This document shows, one piece after another, positions 35,934 through 45,235 of a DNA stretch of 64,000 nt. Made by a program: the position numbers and the translations under genes. This DNA is from CAILQE01 sp036745415 (GTDB lineage Bacteria; Patescibacteriota; Saccharimonadia; Saccharimonadales; UBA4665). The notes beneath the pieces are model-generated. The model ran no database searches. It was given only the letters and a program-made list of their open reading frames with translations, and had not been told where the DNA came from. Each line of letters starts with the position of its first letter. Position 1 is the first letter of the stretch. The DNA lies in contig DAIOGF010000003.1 of NCBI GenBank assembly GCA_036745415.1, positions 1 through 64,000 on the forward strand, read 5' to 3'.

Positions 35934-37127
35934 ATGAAAGTATTTATGCTAGGATGGGAACTACCACCTCACAACAGTGGAGGTTTAGGGCGTGCATGTT
36001 ACGACCTTTGTAAATCCATGGCTAATAATAATCTAGATATTGAGTTTATACTTCCTTATGATGCAGATCATGATATTGACTTCATGACAGTAACTCCTGC
36101 CACTACACTAGATATTAAAGATTTTAATAGTTTCTTTAGCGTGTACGATAGTTCAAAATTCAGTTCTAATATTAATACTCATGAATTTTTCGATCAATAT
36201 AGGATGTATGAAATGGCAGTATCTGAACTTATTGAGAATAAAGAATTCGATATAGTACACGCTCATGACTGGCTGACATTTAGAGCCGCTATTCGAATTA
36301 AAGAAAAACGAAATGTTCCTATCATATTGCATGTTCACTCAATTGAATCAGATAGATCCGGAGGAAACAAAGGTAATCCCCTAGTTAGAGAAATAGAAGA
36401 ATATTGTCTAAATTTAGCCGATAAGGTTATAGCTGTTAGTGAACTAACTAAACAGGCCATAATTAAGGAATATGGTGTACCTGAGGAGAATATTGAGGTT
36501 GTACATAATTCTATGAATTTAGAAGATATTATTCCTCTTTCTGGAAATAATTCGTACAGATATATTGAACTACTAAAGAGTCAAGGATACAGAATTGTAG
36601 TTAACTTTGGAAGATTAACTATTCAAAAAGGTTTACCAGGATTAATCCAAGCATTTAGTAAGGTAGTTAAGGTACACCCTAAAGCCATTCTTCTTATAAT
36701 AGGTAGCGGTGAACAATACTTTGAACTTATTAAATTATCTACTGATCTAGGAGTAGGGCATAATGTTCTATTTACGGAATTCCAACGTGGAAAGCAGCTT
36801 CGAGATGGTATAGCAATAGGAGATTTATTCGTGATGCCGTCTATCTCCGAGCCTTTTGGTCTAACAGCACTTGAAGCTATTGGATATGGCACCCCTGCCC
36901 TAGTCTCTAAACAATCTGGTGTTAGTGAAATTATGAATAATATATTAAAAGTAGATTTCTGGGATATTGATGAAATGGCAAATATTATAGCCTCAGCTTT
37001 AGAAAATCCAGCTTTATTAGATAATCTTAAAGAAAATTCAATGAAAGAACTTAACCATATTTCTTGGAATGATTCTGTTCAAAAGATTAAGAATCTTTAT
37101 GATCTTCAATTGGGGGCAACAGTATAG
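35934..37127 (+). CDS. GT4/GT5-type glycosyltransferase, probable alpha-glucan synthase
   Basis: 397 residues, GT-B fold. The N-terminal WELPPHNSGGLGRACYDLCK and VHAHDWLTFRAA motifs are those of starch/glycogen synthase-like proteins; the C-terminal half has VNFGRLTIQKGLPGLIQA and the catalytic E-x7-E region (SISEPFGLTALEAIGYG). It probably extends an alpha-1,4-glucan from a nucleotide sugar. It starts an operon with GH57 and GH15 enzymes; the next start codon is one base after its stop. Confidence 0.85.
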   Translation: MKVFMLGWELPPHNSGGLGRACYDLCKSMANNNLDIEFILPYDADHDIDFMTVTPATTLDIKDFNSFFSVYDSSKFSSNINTHEFFDQYRMYEMAVSELIENKEFDIVHAHDWLTFRAAIRIKEKRNVPIILHVHSIESDRSGGNKGNPLVREIEEYCLNLADKVIAVSELTKQAIIKEYGVPEENIEVVHNSMNLEDIIPLSGNNSYRYIELLKSQGYRIVVNFGRLTIQKGLPGLIQAFSKVVKVHPKAILLIIGSGEQYFELIKLSTDLGVGHNVLFTEFQRGKQLRDGIAIGDLFVMPSISEPFGLTALEAIGYGTPALVSKQSGVSEIMNNILKVDFWDIDEMANIIASALENPALLDNLKENSMKELNHISWNDSVQKIKNLYDLQLGATV

Positions 37128-37128
37128 T

Positions 37129-38337
37129 ATGGGTAAAGCTATAATATTCTATTTGCACGCTCATCAGCCCTACAGGCTAAGGCATTACACTGTATTTGAT
37201 ACAGCTGTTAATCATGATTATTTCGATGCTAAACCTAACTCTAGAGAAAATAACGAAGAAGTACTATTAAAAGTTGCGCATAAATCTTACTTGCCCACTA
37301 ATCAAATGCTAATTGAATTAATAGAAAAACACCCTAATTTTAAAGTGAATCTTTCCATAACAGGAACTTTGATTGAGCAACTAGAAAAATATTCACCCGA
37401 TGTACTCGAATCGTTCAAAAAACTTGTAGCTACTGGAAAAGTTGAGATTGTTGGCGAAACATACCATCATAGTCTTGCTTTCTTCTATTCAATAAAGGAA
37501 TTTGAAGAACAAGTCAAAATGCATGAACGAAAAATTAAAGAAGTATTTCGTAAGATTCCTAGAGTTTTTAGGAATACAGAATTATCCTACAACAATGAAT
37601 TAGCAAGGTGGGCCGACGATAAGGGATACAACGCTATTATTACTGAAGGTTGGGATCCAATACTTGGATGGAGGAGTCCTAATTATGTATATAGACCCGT
37701 CGGAACTTCGAATATCAAACTACTTATGAAGAATTACAAACTAAGTGATGATATAGCATTTAGGTTCGGAGATAGGAACTGGAGTGAATGGCCACTAACC
37801 TCAGATAAATACTCACATTGGATTAATGAAACCAGTGACGCAACCAATATTAATCTATTTATGGATTACGAAACTTTTGGAGAGCACCAATGGAAAGAGT
37901 CCGGTATATTCGAATTTCTTAAGACTTTTCCAAATGAATGGTTAAAGCATGAAGGTAATACATTTATGACTATTTCTGAAGCTTCAAGGCATTTTAAGCC
38001 AGTTGATGAAATAGATATTCCGCATACTATTACTTGGGCCGATACCGAAAGAGATCTAAGTGCATGGGTTGGTAATTCTATGCAGCAAAGTGCAATATCT
38101 GCTATATATTCTCTAGAGAAAATTATTTTAAAAACTAAAGATAAATATCTGATTGATGATTTTAGAAAACTTCAGACATCTGACCATTTTTACTATATGT
38201 GTACTAAATACTTCAATGATGGAGATATACATGCTTATTTCTCCCCTTACGATAGTCCTTATGAAGCTTATATGAATTTTATGAATGCCTATCATGATAT
38301 GAGGGCACGAATTATAGAAAAAGGTTTTAAAATATGA
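37129..38337 (+). CDS. Glycoside hydrolase family 57 (alpha-amylase-like)
   Basis: 402 residues from ATG 37129, right after the synthase stop and behind a GGGGG site; an in-frame ATG at 37069 lies inside the previous gene. GH57 marks: FYLHAHQPYRLRHY at the start, GEYHHSL-like VGETYHHS, the nucleophile region FRNTELSYNN, and the acid region NLFMDYETFGEHQW. No signal peptide, so it acts on internal glucan. It stops with TGA. Confidence 0.9.
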   Translation: MGKAIIFYLHAHQPYRLRHYTVFDTAVNHDYFDAKPNSRENNEEVLLKVAHKSYLPTNQMLIELIEKHPNFKVNLSITGTLIEQLEKYSPDVLESFKKLVATGKVEIVGETYHHSLAFFYSIKEFEEQVKMHERKIKEVFRKIPRVFRNTELSYNNELARWADDKGYNAIITEGWDPILGWRSPNYVYRPVGTSNIKLLMKNYKLSDDIAFRFGDRNWSEWPLTSDKYSHWINETSDATNINLFMDYETFGEHQWKESGIFEFLKTFPNEWLKHEGNTFMTISEASRHFKPVDEIDIPHTITWADTERDLSAWVGNSMQQSAISAIYSLEKIILKTKDKYLIDDFRKLQTSDHFYYMCTKYFNDGDIHAYFSPYDSPYEAYMNFMNAYHDMRARIIEKGFKI

Positions 38338-38353
38338 GTAGGACGGGTGGGAT

Positions 38354-40276
38354 ATGGGAAGACCTATAGTATTAAGTAACGGAGAAATGTTCGTAGGACT
38401 AAACGAATATGGTCTTGTTAATGATTTCTACTATCCTTATGTTGGACTAGAAAATCTTAATAACGCAAGAATGTCAGCTCATAGAATTGGTGTTTGGGTG
38501 GATAATGTATTCTCTTGGATTGATGATGGGTCATGGGAAATTAGTTTAGATTTTGAAACTGATGCATTAATTACTAAGATAGATTTCATAAATAAAAATC
38601 TTAACATCTCAATTCATTCTCAAGATTTTATTGATTGTAACAAAAATATATTTATTAGACACCTGAAAGTGACGAATGATAGTGATGAATCAAGGGATGT
38701 GAGAATATTCCTTCATCAGGTATTTGAGCTATCTGCATTTGGTAGAGGTGATACAGCCCTTTATGTTCCTGAAGATAATTACATACTAGATTATAAGGGT
38801 AGATATTCACTAGCCATATCTGGAAAATATTCGAATGGTGATGGTTTTGATCAATGGGCAGTCGGTAATTACGCCGTTGAAAATAAACAAGGTACTTTTA
38901 TAGATGCCCTAGATGGCGAATTGTCGTTGAACGCAGTCGAACATGGTGGAGTTGATAGTGTAATTAGATTCCAAAGAAAGATGGATCCTAGAGCCGTTGA
39001 GCATTTTGATTATTGGGTTATTGCTACATCTTCACAGTATGATGCAATGAATCTAAACGAAGAACTCATGAAGATGAACATCGAGAAGAAATTATTTGAA
39101 ACAAGGGAGTATTGGCACAAATGGGTTCACGAAGGAGATAATTTAAAACCTTTAGCGAATAGAAGAAGTGTTGACCACAGTTTAATGGTTATTAAGGCTC
39201 ATATCGACGATAGAGGTTCAGTTCTTGCTAGTGGTGACTCTTCTATATTTAATTATGGCAGGGACTATTATTGTTATTGTTGGCCTAGAGATGCAGCATA
39301 TGCCTTATGGCCATTAATTAGATTAGGACATTTCCAAGAAGCAAGACATTTCTTTGATTTCGCTAGAGACATTATGCATAGAGATGGATATTTAATGCAT
39401 AAGTATCAGCCAGATAGGACTATTGGGAGCACTTGGCATCCTCTCATACATGGAAGACAGAAAGAACTTGCAATTCAAGAAGATGAAACCGCTAGCGTCG
39501 TATTTATGCTTGGAGAATATTATAAAGCTTCACAGGATAAGAAATTTATTGAAAGTATGTATCATAGCTTTATATATCCTGCTTCGGAATTCATGATTAA
39601 ATTCATTGATTCACAAACTGGGCTTCCTCATGCATCATATGACTTATGGGAGGAGAAATTCCTTACCAATACATATACTGTCAGTACTGTTATAGCGGCA
39701 CTAAGAACAGCTTCTACTATAGCTAACGTTCTAGATTTAGCCGACGACTCAATAAAGTATTCTAGGGCAGCAGAATCTATTGTAGAAAATCTAGATAAAT
39801 TAGTTCATAAAGATGGATATTTCGTAAAAGGATTCCTTCTTCAACCAGACGGAACACTGCTTTACGACAATAAGATAGATATATCTAATCTATATGGACC
39901 TGTTGCTTATTCGGGATTGGATATTAAGGATTACAGAATTCAAAATACTCTTAAAGAAGTAGAAAAAAGAATATTGAATAGATCACCAAGTGGAGGTGTA
40001 ATTCGATATGAATACGATGGATATTATCAGTCTAAGAACCAATACCCAGGTAACCCATGGATAGTAACTACATTGTGGCTTGCACAGGTTTATATAGCCA
40101 ATCATCAATTAGATAAAGCTAAGGAGCTTCTAAATTGGTCTCTAGAAAGAGAATTATCTACAGGTATATTAAGTGAGCAATTTGACCCTGAAACAAAAAC
40201 CTCACTAGGGGTTACACCGCTAGTGTGGTCTCATGCTGAACTAATAAATACGATATTAGATCTAGAAAATAAATAA
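38354..40276 (+). CDS. Glycoside hydrolase family 15 (glucoamylase/trehalase-like)
   Basis: 640 residues. An N-terminal beta-sandwich domain (1-260) is followed by an alpha/alpha barrel with CWPRDAAYALWPLIRLG and the catalytic pair near DLWEEK (proton donor) and SEQFDPET (base). The family releases glucose from alpha-glucans or splits trehalose. No signal peptide. It is the third gene of the operon, 16 bases after the GH57 gene, and would complete a store-and-use cycle for glycogen-like polymer. Confidence 0.93.
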   Translation: MGRPIVLSNGEMFVGLNEYGLVNDFYYPYVGLENLNNARMSAHRIGVWVDNVFSWIDDGSWEISLDFETDALITKIDFINKNLNISIHSQDFIDCNKNIFIRHLKVTNDSDESRDVRIFLHQVFELSAFGRGDTALYVPEDNYILDYKGRYSLAISGKYSNGDGFDQWAVGNYAVENKQGTFIDALDGELSLNAVEHGGVDSVIRFQRKMDPRAVEHFDYWVIATSSQYDAMNLNEELMKMNIEKKLFETREYWHKWVHEGDNLKPLANRRSVDHSLMVIKAHIDDRGSVLASGDSSIFNYGRDYYCYCWPRDAAYALWPLIRLGHFQEARHFFDFARDIMHRDGYLMHKYQPDRTIGSTWHPLIHGRQKELAIQEDETASVVFMLGEYYKASQDKKFIESMYHSFIYPASEFMIKFIDSQTGLPHASYDLWEEKFLTNTYTVSTVIAALRTASTIANVLDLADDSIKYSRAAESIVENLDKLVHKDGYFVKGFLLQPDGTLLYDNKIDISNLYGPVAYSGLDIKDYRIQNTLKEVEKRILNRSPSGGVIRYEYDGYYQSKNQYPGNPWIVTTLWLAQVYIANHQLDKAKELLNWSLERELSTGILSEQFDPETKTSLGVTPLVWSHAELINTILDLENK

Positions 40277-40281
40277 AAAGA

Positions 40282-40485
40282 TTATTTTTTAGGTTTAACT
40301 TCGTTTCGTCCTAAGTTCTTCTTTGTTTCAGTAAAAACAACTCTTTTTCGAAGTTTTGGACTGTATTTCTTTAAAGTAAGTTTATCTGGAGTGTTCATAG
40401 TATTCTTAGTAGTGTAATAAATTCTTTCACCACTTTCTTCAGAAACCATTCCGATAATCTTTCTCTTGTCGCCTTTTTTAGCCAT
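40282..40485 (-). CDS. rpmG: 50S ribosomal protein L33 (zinc-free form)
   Basis: 67 residues. ERIYYTTKNTMNTPDKLTLKKYSPKLRK is the L33 core (split here by the family into two strands). Both CxxC pairs of the zinc form are replaced: SEESGER in place of the first and YSPKLRK in place of the second. It is encoded apart from the secE operon, between the glucan operon and the tRNA cluster, and ends 6 bases from the GH15 stop, tail to tail. Confidence 0.93.
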   Translation of the reverse strand: MAKKGDKRKIIGMVSEESGERIYYTTKNTMNTPDKLTLKKYSPKLRKRVVFTETKKNLGRNEVKPKK

Positions 40486-40545
40486 TATATTCCTTGATAT
40501 TTAGTTATTAGGTTATTTTAACAGATTAGATGTATATTTTCAATA

Positions 40546-40620
<75 letters not shown>

Positions 40621-40714
40621 TTAAACACTTAACTAAATAATGGTAGCAAAAAAACATAAAATTTACTAGAATTAACAGTGTAAAAGATATATAATAACAG
40701 ATATACTTTTTTGG

Positions 40715-40789
40715 GCCACCTTAGCTCAGTGGTAGAGCAACGGTTTTGTAAACCGTCGGTCGTCGGTTCAAGTCCGACAGGTGGCTCCA
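40715..40789 (+). tRNA. tRNA-Thr (TGT anticodon)
   Basis: Acceptor GCCACCT/AGGTGGC, anticodon stem ACGGT/ACCGT around loop TTTGTAA (anticodon TGT), T loop TTCAAGT, encoded CCA. Together with the GGT isoacceptor this covers most Thr codons. Confidence 0.96.
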
Positions 40790-40804
40790 TTTTATTAAGT
40801 ATTA

Positions 40805-40890
40805 TGCAGGGATAGTGAAGCGGTCAAACACGGGTGACTGTAAATCATCTGGCTCAGCCTTCGGGGGTTCGAATCCCTCTCCCTGCACCA
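40805..40890 (+). tRNA. tRNA-Tyr (GTA anticodon)
   Basis: Class II tRNA of 86 bases: acceptor TGCAGGG/CCCTGCA, anticodon stem GGTGA/TCATC around loop CTGTAAA (anticodon GTA), a long variable arm (CTGGCTCAGCCTTCG region), T loop TTCGAAT and encoded CCA. It lies 15 bases after tRNA-Thr, probably in one transcript. Confidence 0.95.
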
Positions 40891-40900
40891 AATTTTTTTG

Positions 40901-41554
40901 TTACATTATTACGCGCTTAGGGCGCATTATTTTTTTAGGGATATTTTCTTTTTTGGATACTCTCTTAAGTTTAGGAGCAATTTCATTAGCTTCGTTTATC
41001 ATATCGTGGGATAGATATGTGTTATATAGAAGAGTATATGTTTCAATGTTAGGTTCTAATTCTATTGCTTTCTTTAGTTCATTAATAACAGATTTAATAT
41101 TGCCAAGCTTTTCTTGTACCTTAGCATATGCTACATGTCTAGCAGCTAGATTATCTTCTAGTCTAATTGCGCCTTCAAAAGCTATTGCAGCTTTTTCATA
41201 GTTTTCTGTTTCATAATAAATAAGACCAAGGTTATGTAGGCTTGAAGGAGTTGGTTCAATTGATGAAGCAATTTCAAAACAGTCTATAGCGTCTTTATAT
41301 TCTTTTTGTTTGGCGTATAGGATTCCAAGACGGTTGTAAGCTGCTACGTTCTTTTGATCTATCTTAAGAATAGTAAGTAGGGCTTTTTCTGCTCTAAGAT
41401 ATCTTTGTTGCTTAATCCCGATATGAGCAATATCCCAAAGTTTTCCTACTTTATCGCCAATTTTTCGAGAAGCATTCGCTATATCATCATCATGCACTAC
41501 ACTGTTTCTGAGAGCTAATACTGCGAATATTATGATTATTGAAAGTTCAAACAT
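40901..41554 (-). CDS. Membrane-anchored TPR-repeat protein
   Basis: 217 residues. A short N-terminal hydrophobic segment (1-16) acts as anchor. Four to five TPR units follow (about 60-190): AYNRLGILYAKQKEYKDAIDCFE, then SLHNLGLIYYETENYEKAAIAFE and two weaker copies. TPRs mediate protein contacts; the partner is unknown. The tail is basic. It starts 24 bases after the delta-prime-like gene and ends 11 bases from tRNA-Tyr, tail to tail. Confidence 0.85.
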   Translation of the reverse strand: MFELSIIIIFAVLALRNSVVHDDDIANASRKIGDKVGKLWDIAHIGIKQQRYLRAEKALLTILKIDQKNVAAYNRLGILYAKQKEYKDAIDCFEIASSIEPTPSSLHNLGLIYYETENYEKAAIAFEGAIRLEDNLAARHVAYAKVQEKLGNIKSVINELKKAIELEPNIETYTLLYNTYLSHDMINEANEIAPKLKRVSKKENIPKKIMRPKRVIM

Positions 41555-41577
41555 CAGTAACTTATATTATATCAAAT

Positions 41578-42417
41578 TTAAAATGCTAAGAGAAAATCTA
41601 GTAGAGCTAGCTTATTGTAGGAATTAGCAGTTAGCCGATCGATTAGTTTAATTGATTCTTCTAGTATTATCATCCAGTGTTTGGCTTGTGCTTTATTATC
41701 TGAATTAATTCCTATCTTAGCCATTTGTTTAACTATATTTATAGTTTCTATTAATTTAGTTTTATCTTCTACGAGGTCATTAATTAGACTGATTCTATCA
41801 ATTTTTTCCATTGATACTATCTGTTTTGCTAATTTTAGCTGATCATTAACTGCTACATTAGTTTTATTTAGTAATGCATCTAATACTAATGGATTACCTT
41901 CAGAAATTAAATAATTCTGTTCTACTTCCTTCTTATCAAAATTAGAGTAATAGGACACCGCTTCGTCAATATTGGGTTTAAGTATCTCTATATTACGTGT
42001 TCGTGATCTTATAGTAGGTAGTAATTTATTTAATGAAGATATTAGAATAATAATTAAGGTTCCCTTAGGTGTTTCCTCAATAATTTTTAATAAAGATTGC
42101 TGTGCGGATACAGTAATAATATTTCCCTGCTCTATAATTACTATTCGATTTATTAACTTCTTAGATGAAATAGCTAAGGATAATTTAGATTCCAAATTTC
42201 TTACTTCGTCTACCCCTAAACTACTCTTAGTAGTTTCTATTTTTATAATATAAGGATAATCTCGGAGTTTATCGACGCTTATTTCAAGTGCTCTTGATGC
42301 AACATCTTTATATATAGATTTAAGGTATTCTATATCATCATTAACTAGAACAATTGCTTGGTTAGATTTTAGGTCTATATTATCTAGTAATATTTTAGAT
42401 CTACCTGATAATAACAT
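41578..42417 (-). CDS. holB: DNA polymerase III delta-prime-like clamp-loader subunit
   Basis: 279 residues. The clamp-loader pattern is seen in LGVDEVRNLESKLSL, VIIEQGNIITVSAQQSLLKIIEETP and LLPTIRSRTRNIEI, the strand-SRC-like region of delta-prime. There is no Walker A motif, as expected for a non-ATPase subunit. The N terminus is shorter than in E. coli delta-prime (334). It is between rluA and the TPR gene in a minus-strand unit. Confidence 0.75.
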   Translation of the reverse strand: MLLSGRSKILLDNIDLKSNQAIVLVNDDIEYLKSIYKDVASRALEISVDKLRDYPYIIKIETTKSSLGVDEVRNLESKLSLAISSKKLINRIVIIEQGNIITVSAQQSLLKIIEETPKGTLIIILISSLNKLLPTIRSRTRNIEILKPNIDEAVSYYSNFDKKEVEQNYLISEGNPLVLDALLNKTNVAVNDQLKLAKQIVSMEKIDRISLINDLVEDKTKLIETINIVKQMAKIGINSDNKAQAKHWMIILEESIKLIDRLTANSYNKLALLDFLLAF

Positions 42418-42423
42418 CTTAAT

Positions 42424-43266
42424 TTAGATTAATTCCTTAAATGATTTAGGTAATGGAACAGTGAATACTTTCCTTTCTGAGTTAGGTAAAGTAATTTCTA
42501 ATTCTTTAGCATGTAGATACATACGCTTCTGTTTGGTACCACCATAAATAAAATCTCCTGCAATAGGATGCTTAAGATAGGTTAAGTGCACTCTTAATTG
42601 ATGAGTTCTACCTGTTGTTGGTTTTAGTTCTAACAGTGAATATTTATCGTTTGTTTTTAATACTTTATAACTTGTTTGAGAAGCTTTACCATTAACACCT
42701 ACTTTGAATGAATTAGGATGTTTAGGATTTCTTTGAATGGGAAGATCTATCAGTGCTTCGCTTTCTTTTAGCTCTCCATCGACAATAGCAATATATGTTT
42801 TCTTAACTTTTCTATCTGCAAATTGTTTGGTTAATTTTTTATAGGCTAAATTAGTTTTAGCTAATATCATAACTCCAGAAGTTGCTCGGTCTAATCTATG
42901 TACTATTCCAGCTCTTGGTCCCTTAATATCTACTATTTGAGGCGCTAGCCAAGTTTCTACGGTCTGTTCCGGATTAAAATTACCTTTAGAATGTGTAAGA
43001 AGACCTTCTGGTTTATTTATAACTATTACGTTATCGTCCTCGTAGACTACAGGAATTTCAATTCTTTCTTGCGTAGAGAAATCTTCTTCGACGTAATTGA
43101 CTACAACTTTATCTCCTACTCTAATTTTCGAGGAAGGTTTTTCTATTTTCTTACCGTTAACTGTAACTAAACCCATTTTAATAATTTTCGTGGCCATAGA
43201 ACGAGTAAGCTCTGGTCTAATAGAGTTTACGGCTATGTCTAATCTGATTGGTTTGGGTTCTTCCAC
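42424..43266 (-). CDS. RluA-family pseudouridine synthase with S4 domain
   Basis: 280 residues, GTG start. The N-terminal S4 RNA-binding domain (about 8-65; SMATKIIKMGLVTVNGKKIEKP) precedes the catalytic domain with GIVHRLDRATSGVMI (catalytic Asp) and TGRTHQLRVHL. The family makes pseudouridine in 23S rRNA; RluD-type is most likely given the S4 domain. TATAAT ends exactly 6 bases before the GTG, so the mRNA is probably leaderless. Confidence 0.93.
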   Translation of the reverse strand: MEEPKPIRLDIAVNSIRPELTRSMATKIIKMGLVTVNGKKIEKPSSKIRVGDKVVVNYVEEDFSTQERIEIPVVYEDDNVIVINKPEGLLTHSKGNFNPEQTVETWLAPQIVDIKGPRAGIVHRLDRATSGVMILAKTNLAYKKLTKQFADRKVKKTYIAIVDGELKESEALIDLPIQRNPKHPNSFKVGVNGKASQTSYKVLKTNDKYSLLELKPTTGRTHQLRVHLTYLKHPIAGDFIYGGTKQKRMYLHAKELEITLPNSERKVFTVPLPKSFKELI

Positions 43267-43272
43267 TCTTTA

Positions 43273-43278
43273 ATTATA
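43273..43278 (-). promoter_or_regulatory. -10 box of rluA-type gene, 6 bases before GTG
   Basis: TATAAT on the minus strand (43278-43273), then 6 bases to GTG 43266. No good -35 box is seen. The spacing predicts transcription starting at the start codon. Confidence 0.6.
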
Positions 43279-43310
43279 TCAATAAGGAGTGGATATAGAT
43301 ATTTAACTAA

Positions 43311-44342
43311 TTAGTTTTTCCTTAGACCAACAAGAGCTTGAATTTCAACAAGCTTCTTATTAGCAATTTCATTCATCTTTATTTCGCTAGATTTTAATTT
43401 ATCTTCTAGTTGTTTTGATTCAACTTTATGATATTTTTCTTGGAAATCGAGCAGGAATTCATACATTGAATTAGCTACAGCTTCTTTAAGATCCTTATAG
43501 CTAGTTTGACCCTTCCATTGCCCTATAACATCATCTAGAGGTTGTTTAGTAAGTAGGCTGTGCAAGGTTAATAAATTAGAAATACCCGGTTGGTTTATTG
43601 GATCAAAGTTAATATTAGCTAGGTTATCTGTAGTTGCACTTAATATCTTCTTTTTAGCACTATTAGGATCTTCATCCATGAATATAATACCTTTTTCAGA
43701 AATATCACTTTTACTCATTTTCTTAGTGGGATCTGCTAGATCTTTAATTCTTAGACCCTGATCCCTATTAAAGAAAGCATGCTGTTTGCTTACCTCATAA
43801 GGCACTTTAAAGACTTCAGTTCTAAATCTCGAATTAAACCTCATTGCTAAGTCTCTTGCGAATTCAAGATGCTGAGTCTGATCATCACCAACTGGAACAT
43901 AACTAGCGTCATATAGAAGTATGTCTGCAGCCATTAAAATAGGGTAATTAAATAGCCCCGCTGATATATTTTGTTCTTTCGCGCTCTTATCTTTAAACTG
44001 TGTCATTCTGCTTAATTCACCGAAGCCAGTAAAACAAGACAAAATCCACATGAGTTCGCTGTGAGCAGGAATAAAACTTTGTCTGTATAAATTAACGTTA
44101 TCTTTGTTTAAATCTAACCCAGAGGCTACAAATAGCTTCAAATGGTTAATAGTATTGTCGTAAAGGTCTCTATGATCAATAGGAGTAGTAAAACTATGTA
44201 GATCAGGAACAAATAGATTGATCTGATATTCGTCTGTAGTTCTATTGGCTAAATCTACGGTAGGTAGAAGCGCACCAAAGAAATTGCCTATAGTAATCCT
44301 GTTATTGGATCTAATTCCTGTTAAGATAACTGGTTTATTCAT
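43311..44342 (-). CDS. trpS: Tryptophanyl-tRNA synthetase
   Basis: 343 residues, class I synthetase. The HIGH-like motif is TIGNFFGAL, the KMSKS motif is KKMSKSD, and the tryptophan pocket appears around ADILLYDASYVPVGDDQTQHLE. It charges tRNA-Trp, whose gene is at 9812. TATAAT lies 7 bases before ATG 44342. Confidence 0.97.
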   Translation of the reverse strand: MNKPVILTGIRSNNRITIGNFFGALLPTVDLANRTTDEYQINLFVPDLHSFTTPIDHRDLYDNTINHLKLFVASGLDLNKDNVNLYRQSFIPAHSELMWILSCFTGFGELSRMTQFKDKSAKEQNISAGLFNYPILMAADILLYDASYVPVGDDQTQHLEFARDLAMRFNSRFRTEVFKVPYEVSKQHAFFNRDQGLRIKDLADPTKKMSKSDISEKGIIFMDEDPNSAKKKILSATTDNLANINFDPINQPGISNLLTLHSLLTKQPLDDVIGQWKGQTSYKDLKEAVANSMYEFLLDFQEKYHKVESKQLEDKLKSSEIKMNEIANKKLVEIQALVGLRKN

Positions 44343-44352
44343 ATATAAAATT

Positions 44353-44401
44353 ATACCACTCTTATCATTAGAGGAATTCCTTTAAATTTAAGTAGTGGTA
44401 T
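44353..44401. terminator. Long inverted repeat between rpsI and trpS
   Basis: ATACCACT-CTTA (44353-44364) and TAAG-AGTGGTAT (44389-44401, one bulged base) form a 12-bp stem with a 24-base loop. On the minus strand it follows the end of the long ribosomal operon and is followed by AATTTTAT, so it may end or process that transcript. Its downstream arm overlaps the trpS -10 box (44355-44350). Confidence 0.5.
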
Positions 44402-44408
44402 AAAATGT

Positions 44409-44804
44409 TTAACGCTTTGAGAACTGTCGTTGCTTTCGAGCTGATCGTAGACCGAATTTTTTTCGTTCCTTATCTCTAGAGTCACGACCTAGTAGGTCAG
44501 CTTTTCTAAGAGTTGAACGATAATCTTCGTTTAGTTCTACTAGAGCTTTAGCAATTCCAAGACGAATAGCTTCGATTTGGCCAGTAGTTCCACCGCCGTT
44601 AACTCTCACGCTAATGTCATACTTGTTTTCTTGATCTAGAGCGATGAATGGTTCATTTAGCTTACTAAGTAAGTACTTAGATTGATCAACGTATTCAGTA
44701 GCTGGTTTTGAGTTAATGGTGATTTCACCTTTACCAGATTGAAGTCTTACTCGAGCAGTTGAGCTCTTTCGTCTTCCTAATGCGTAGAAATAGTTCTTAG
44801 TCAT
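44409..44804 (-). CDS. rpsI: 30S ribosomal protein S9
   Basis: 131 residues: YFYALGRRKSSTARV at the start and the basic tail RKKFGLRSARKQRQFSKR that reaches the P-site tRNA. Last gene of the ribosomal run; overlaps rplM by one base. Confidence 0.98.
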   Translation of the reverse strand: MTKNYFYALGRRKSSTARVRLQSGKGEITINSKPATEYVDQSKYLLSKLNEPFIALDQENKYDISVRVNGGGTTGQIEAIRLGIAKALVELNEDYRSTLRKADLLGRDSRDKERKKFGLRSARKQRQFSKR

Positions 44805-45235
44805 TATTTATTATCCTTTATTGAGTAACTAACAGGACTTTGAGCTGTGTTAGAGTGTTCGCTAGTTAAGTAAACCTTAAGTCTCTTCATTCGAAGTGGT
44901 CTTAGTTTATTAACTGGAAGCATTCCGTATACTGCTTTTTCAATTACTTTAGTTTGGTCCATGTCTCTTAATCTTGTTTCTCGAAGACCACCTGGGAAGT
45001 CTGAGTGTTTGTAATACATCTTCTTATCCCATTTGTCTCCAGTAACTTTAATGCTATTAGCATTTACTACTACAACATAATCACCACAATCGATGTGACG
45101 AGTATATTGAGGCTTTCTTTTACCCATTAGTAGTTCTGCGATAACGGTAGCTACTCTACCTAGGTTATCTTCAGAAGCATCAACTAAGTACCATTTTCGA
45201 GTAACGTCTGTAGGTTTAGCGCTATAAGTTTTCAT
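44804..45235 (-). CDS. rplM: 50S ribosomal protein L13
   Basis: 143 residues with the L13 marks KWYLVDASEDNLGRVAT, NANSIKVTGDKWDKKMYYKHS and AVYGMLPVNKLRP. It binds 23S rRNA early in assembly. Stop and start overlap its neighbours by one base on both sides, giving tight coupling rplQ-rplM-rpsI. Confidence 0.98.
   Translation of the reverse strand: MKTYSAKPTDVTRKWYLVDASEDNLGRVATVIAELLMGKRKPQYTRHIDCGDYVVVVNANSIKVTGDKWDKKMYYKHSDFPGGLRETRLRDMDQTKVIEKAVYGMLPVNKLRPLRMKRLKVYLTSEHSNTAQSPVSYSIKDNK

Noticed and set aside
40815..41201. Open frame of 128 codons on the plus strand
   Set aside because: It covers tRNA-Tyr and the reverse strand of the TPR gene; its protein has no known features.
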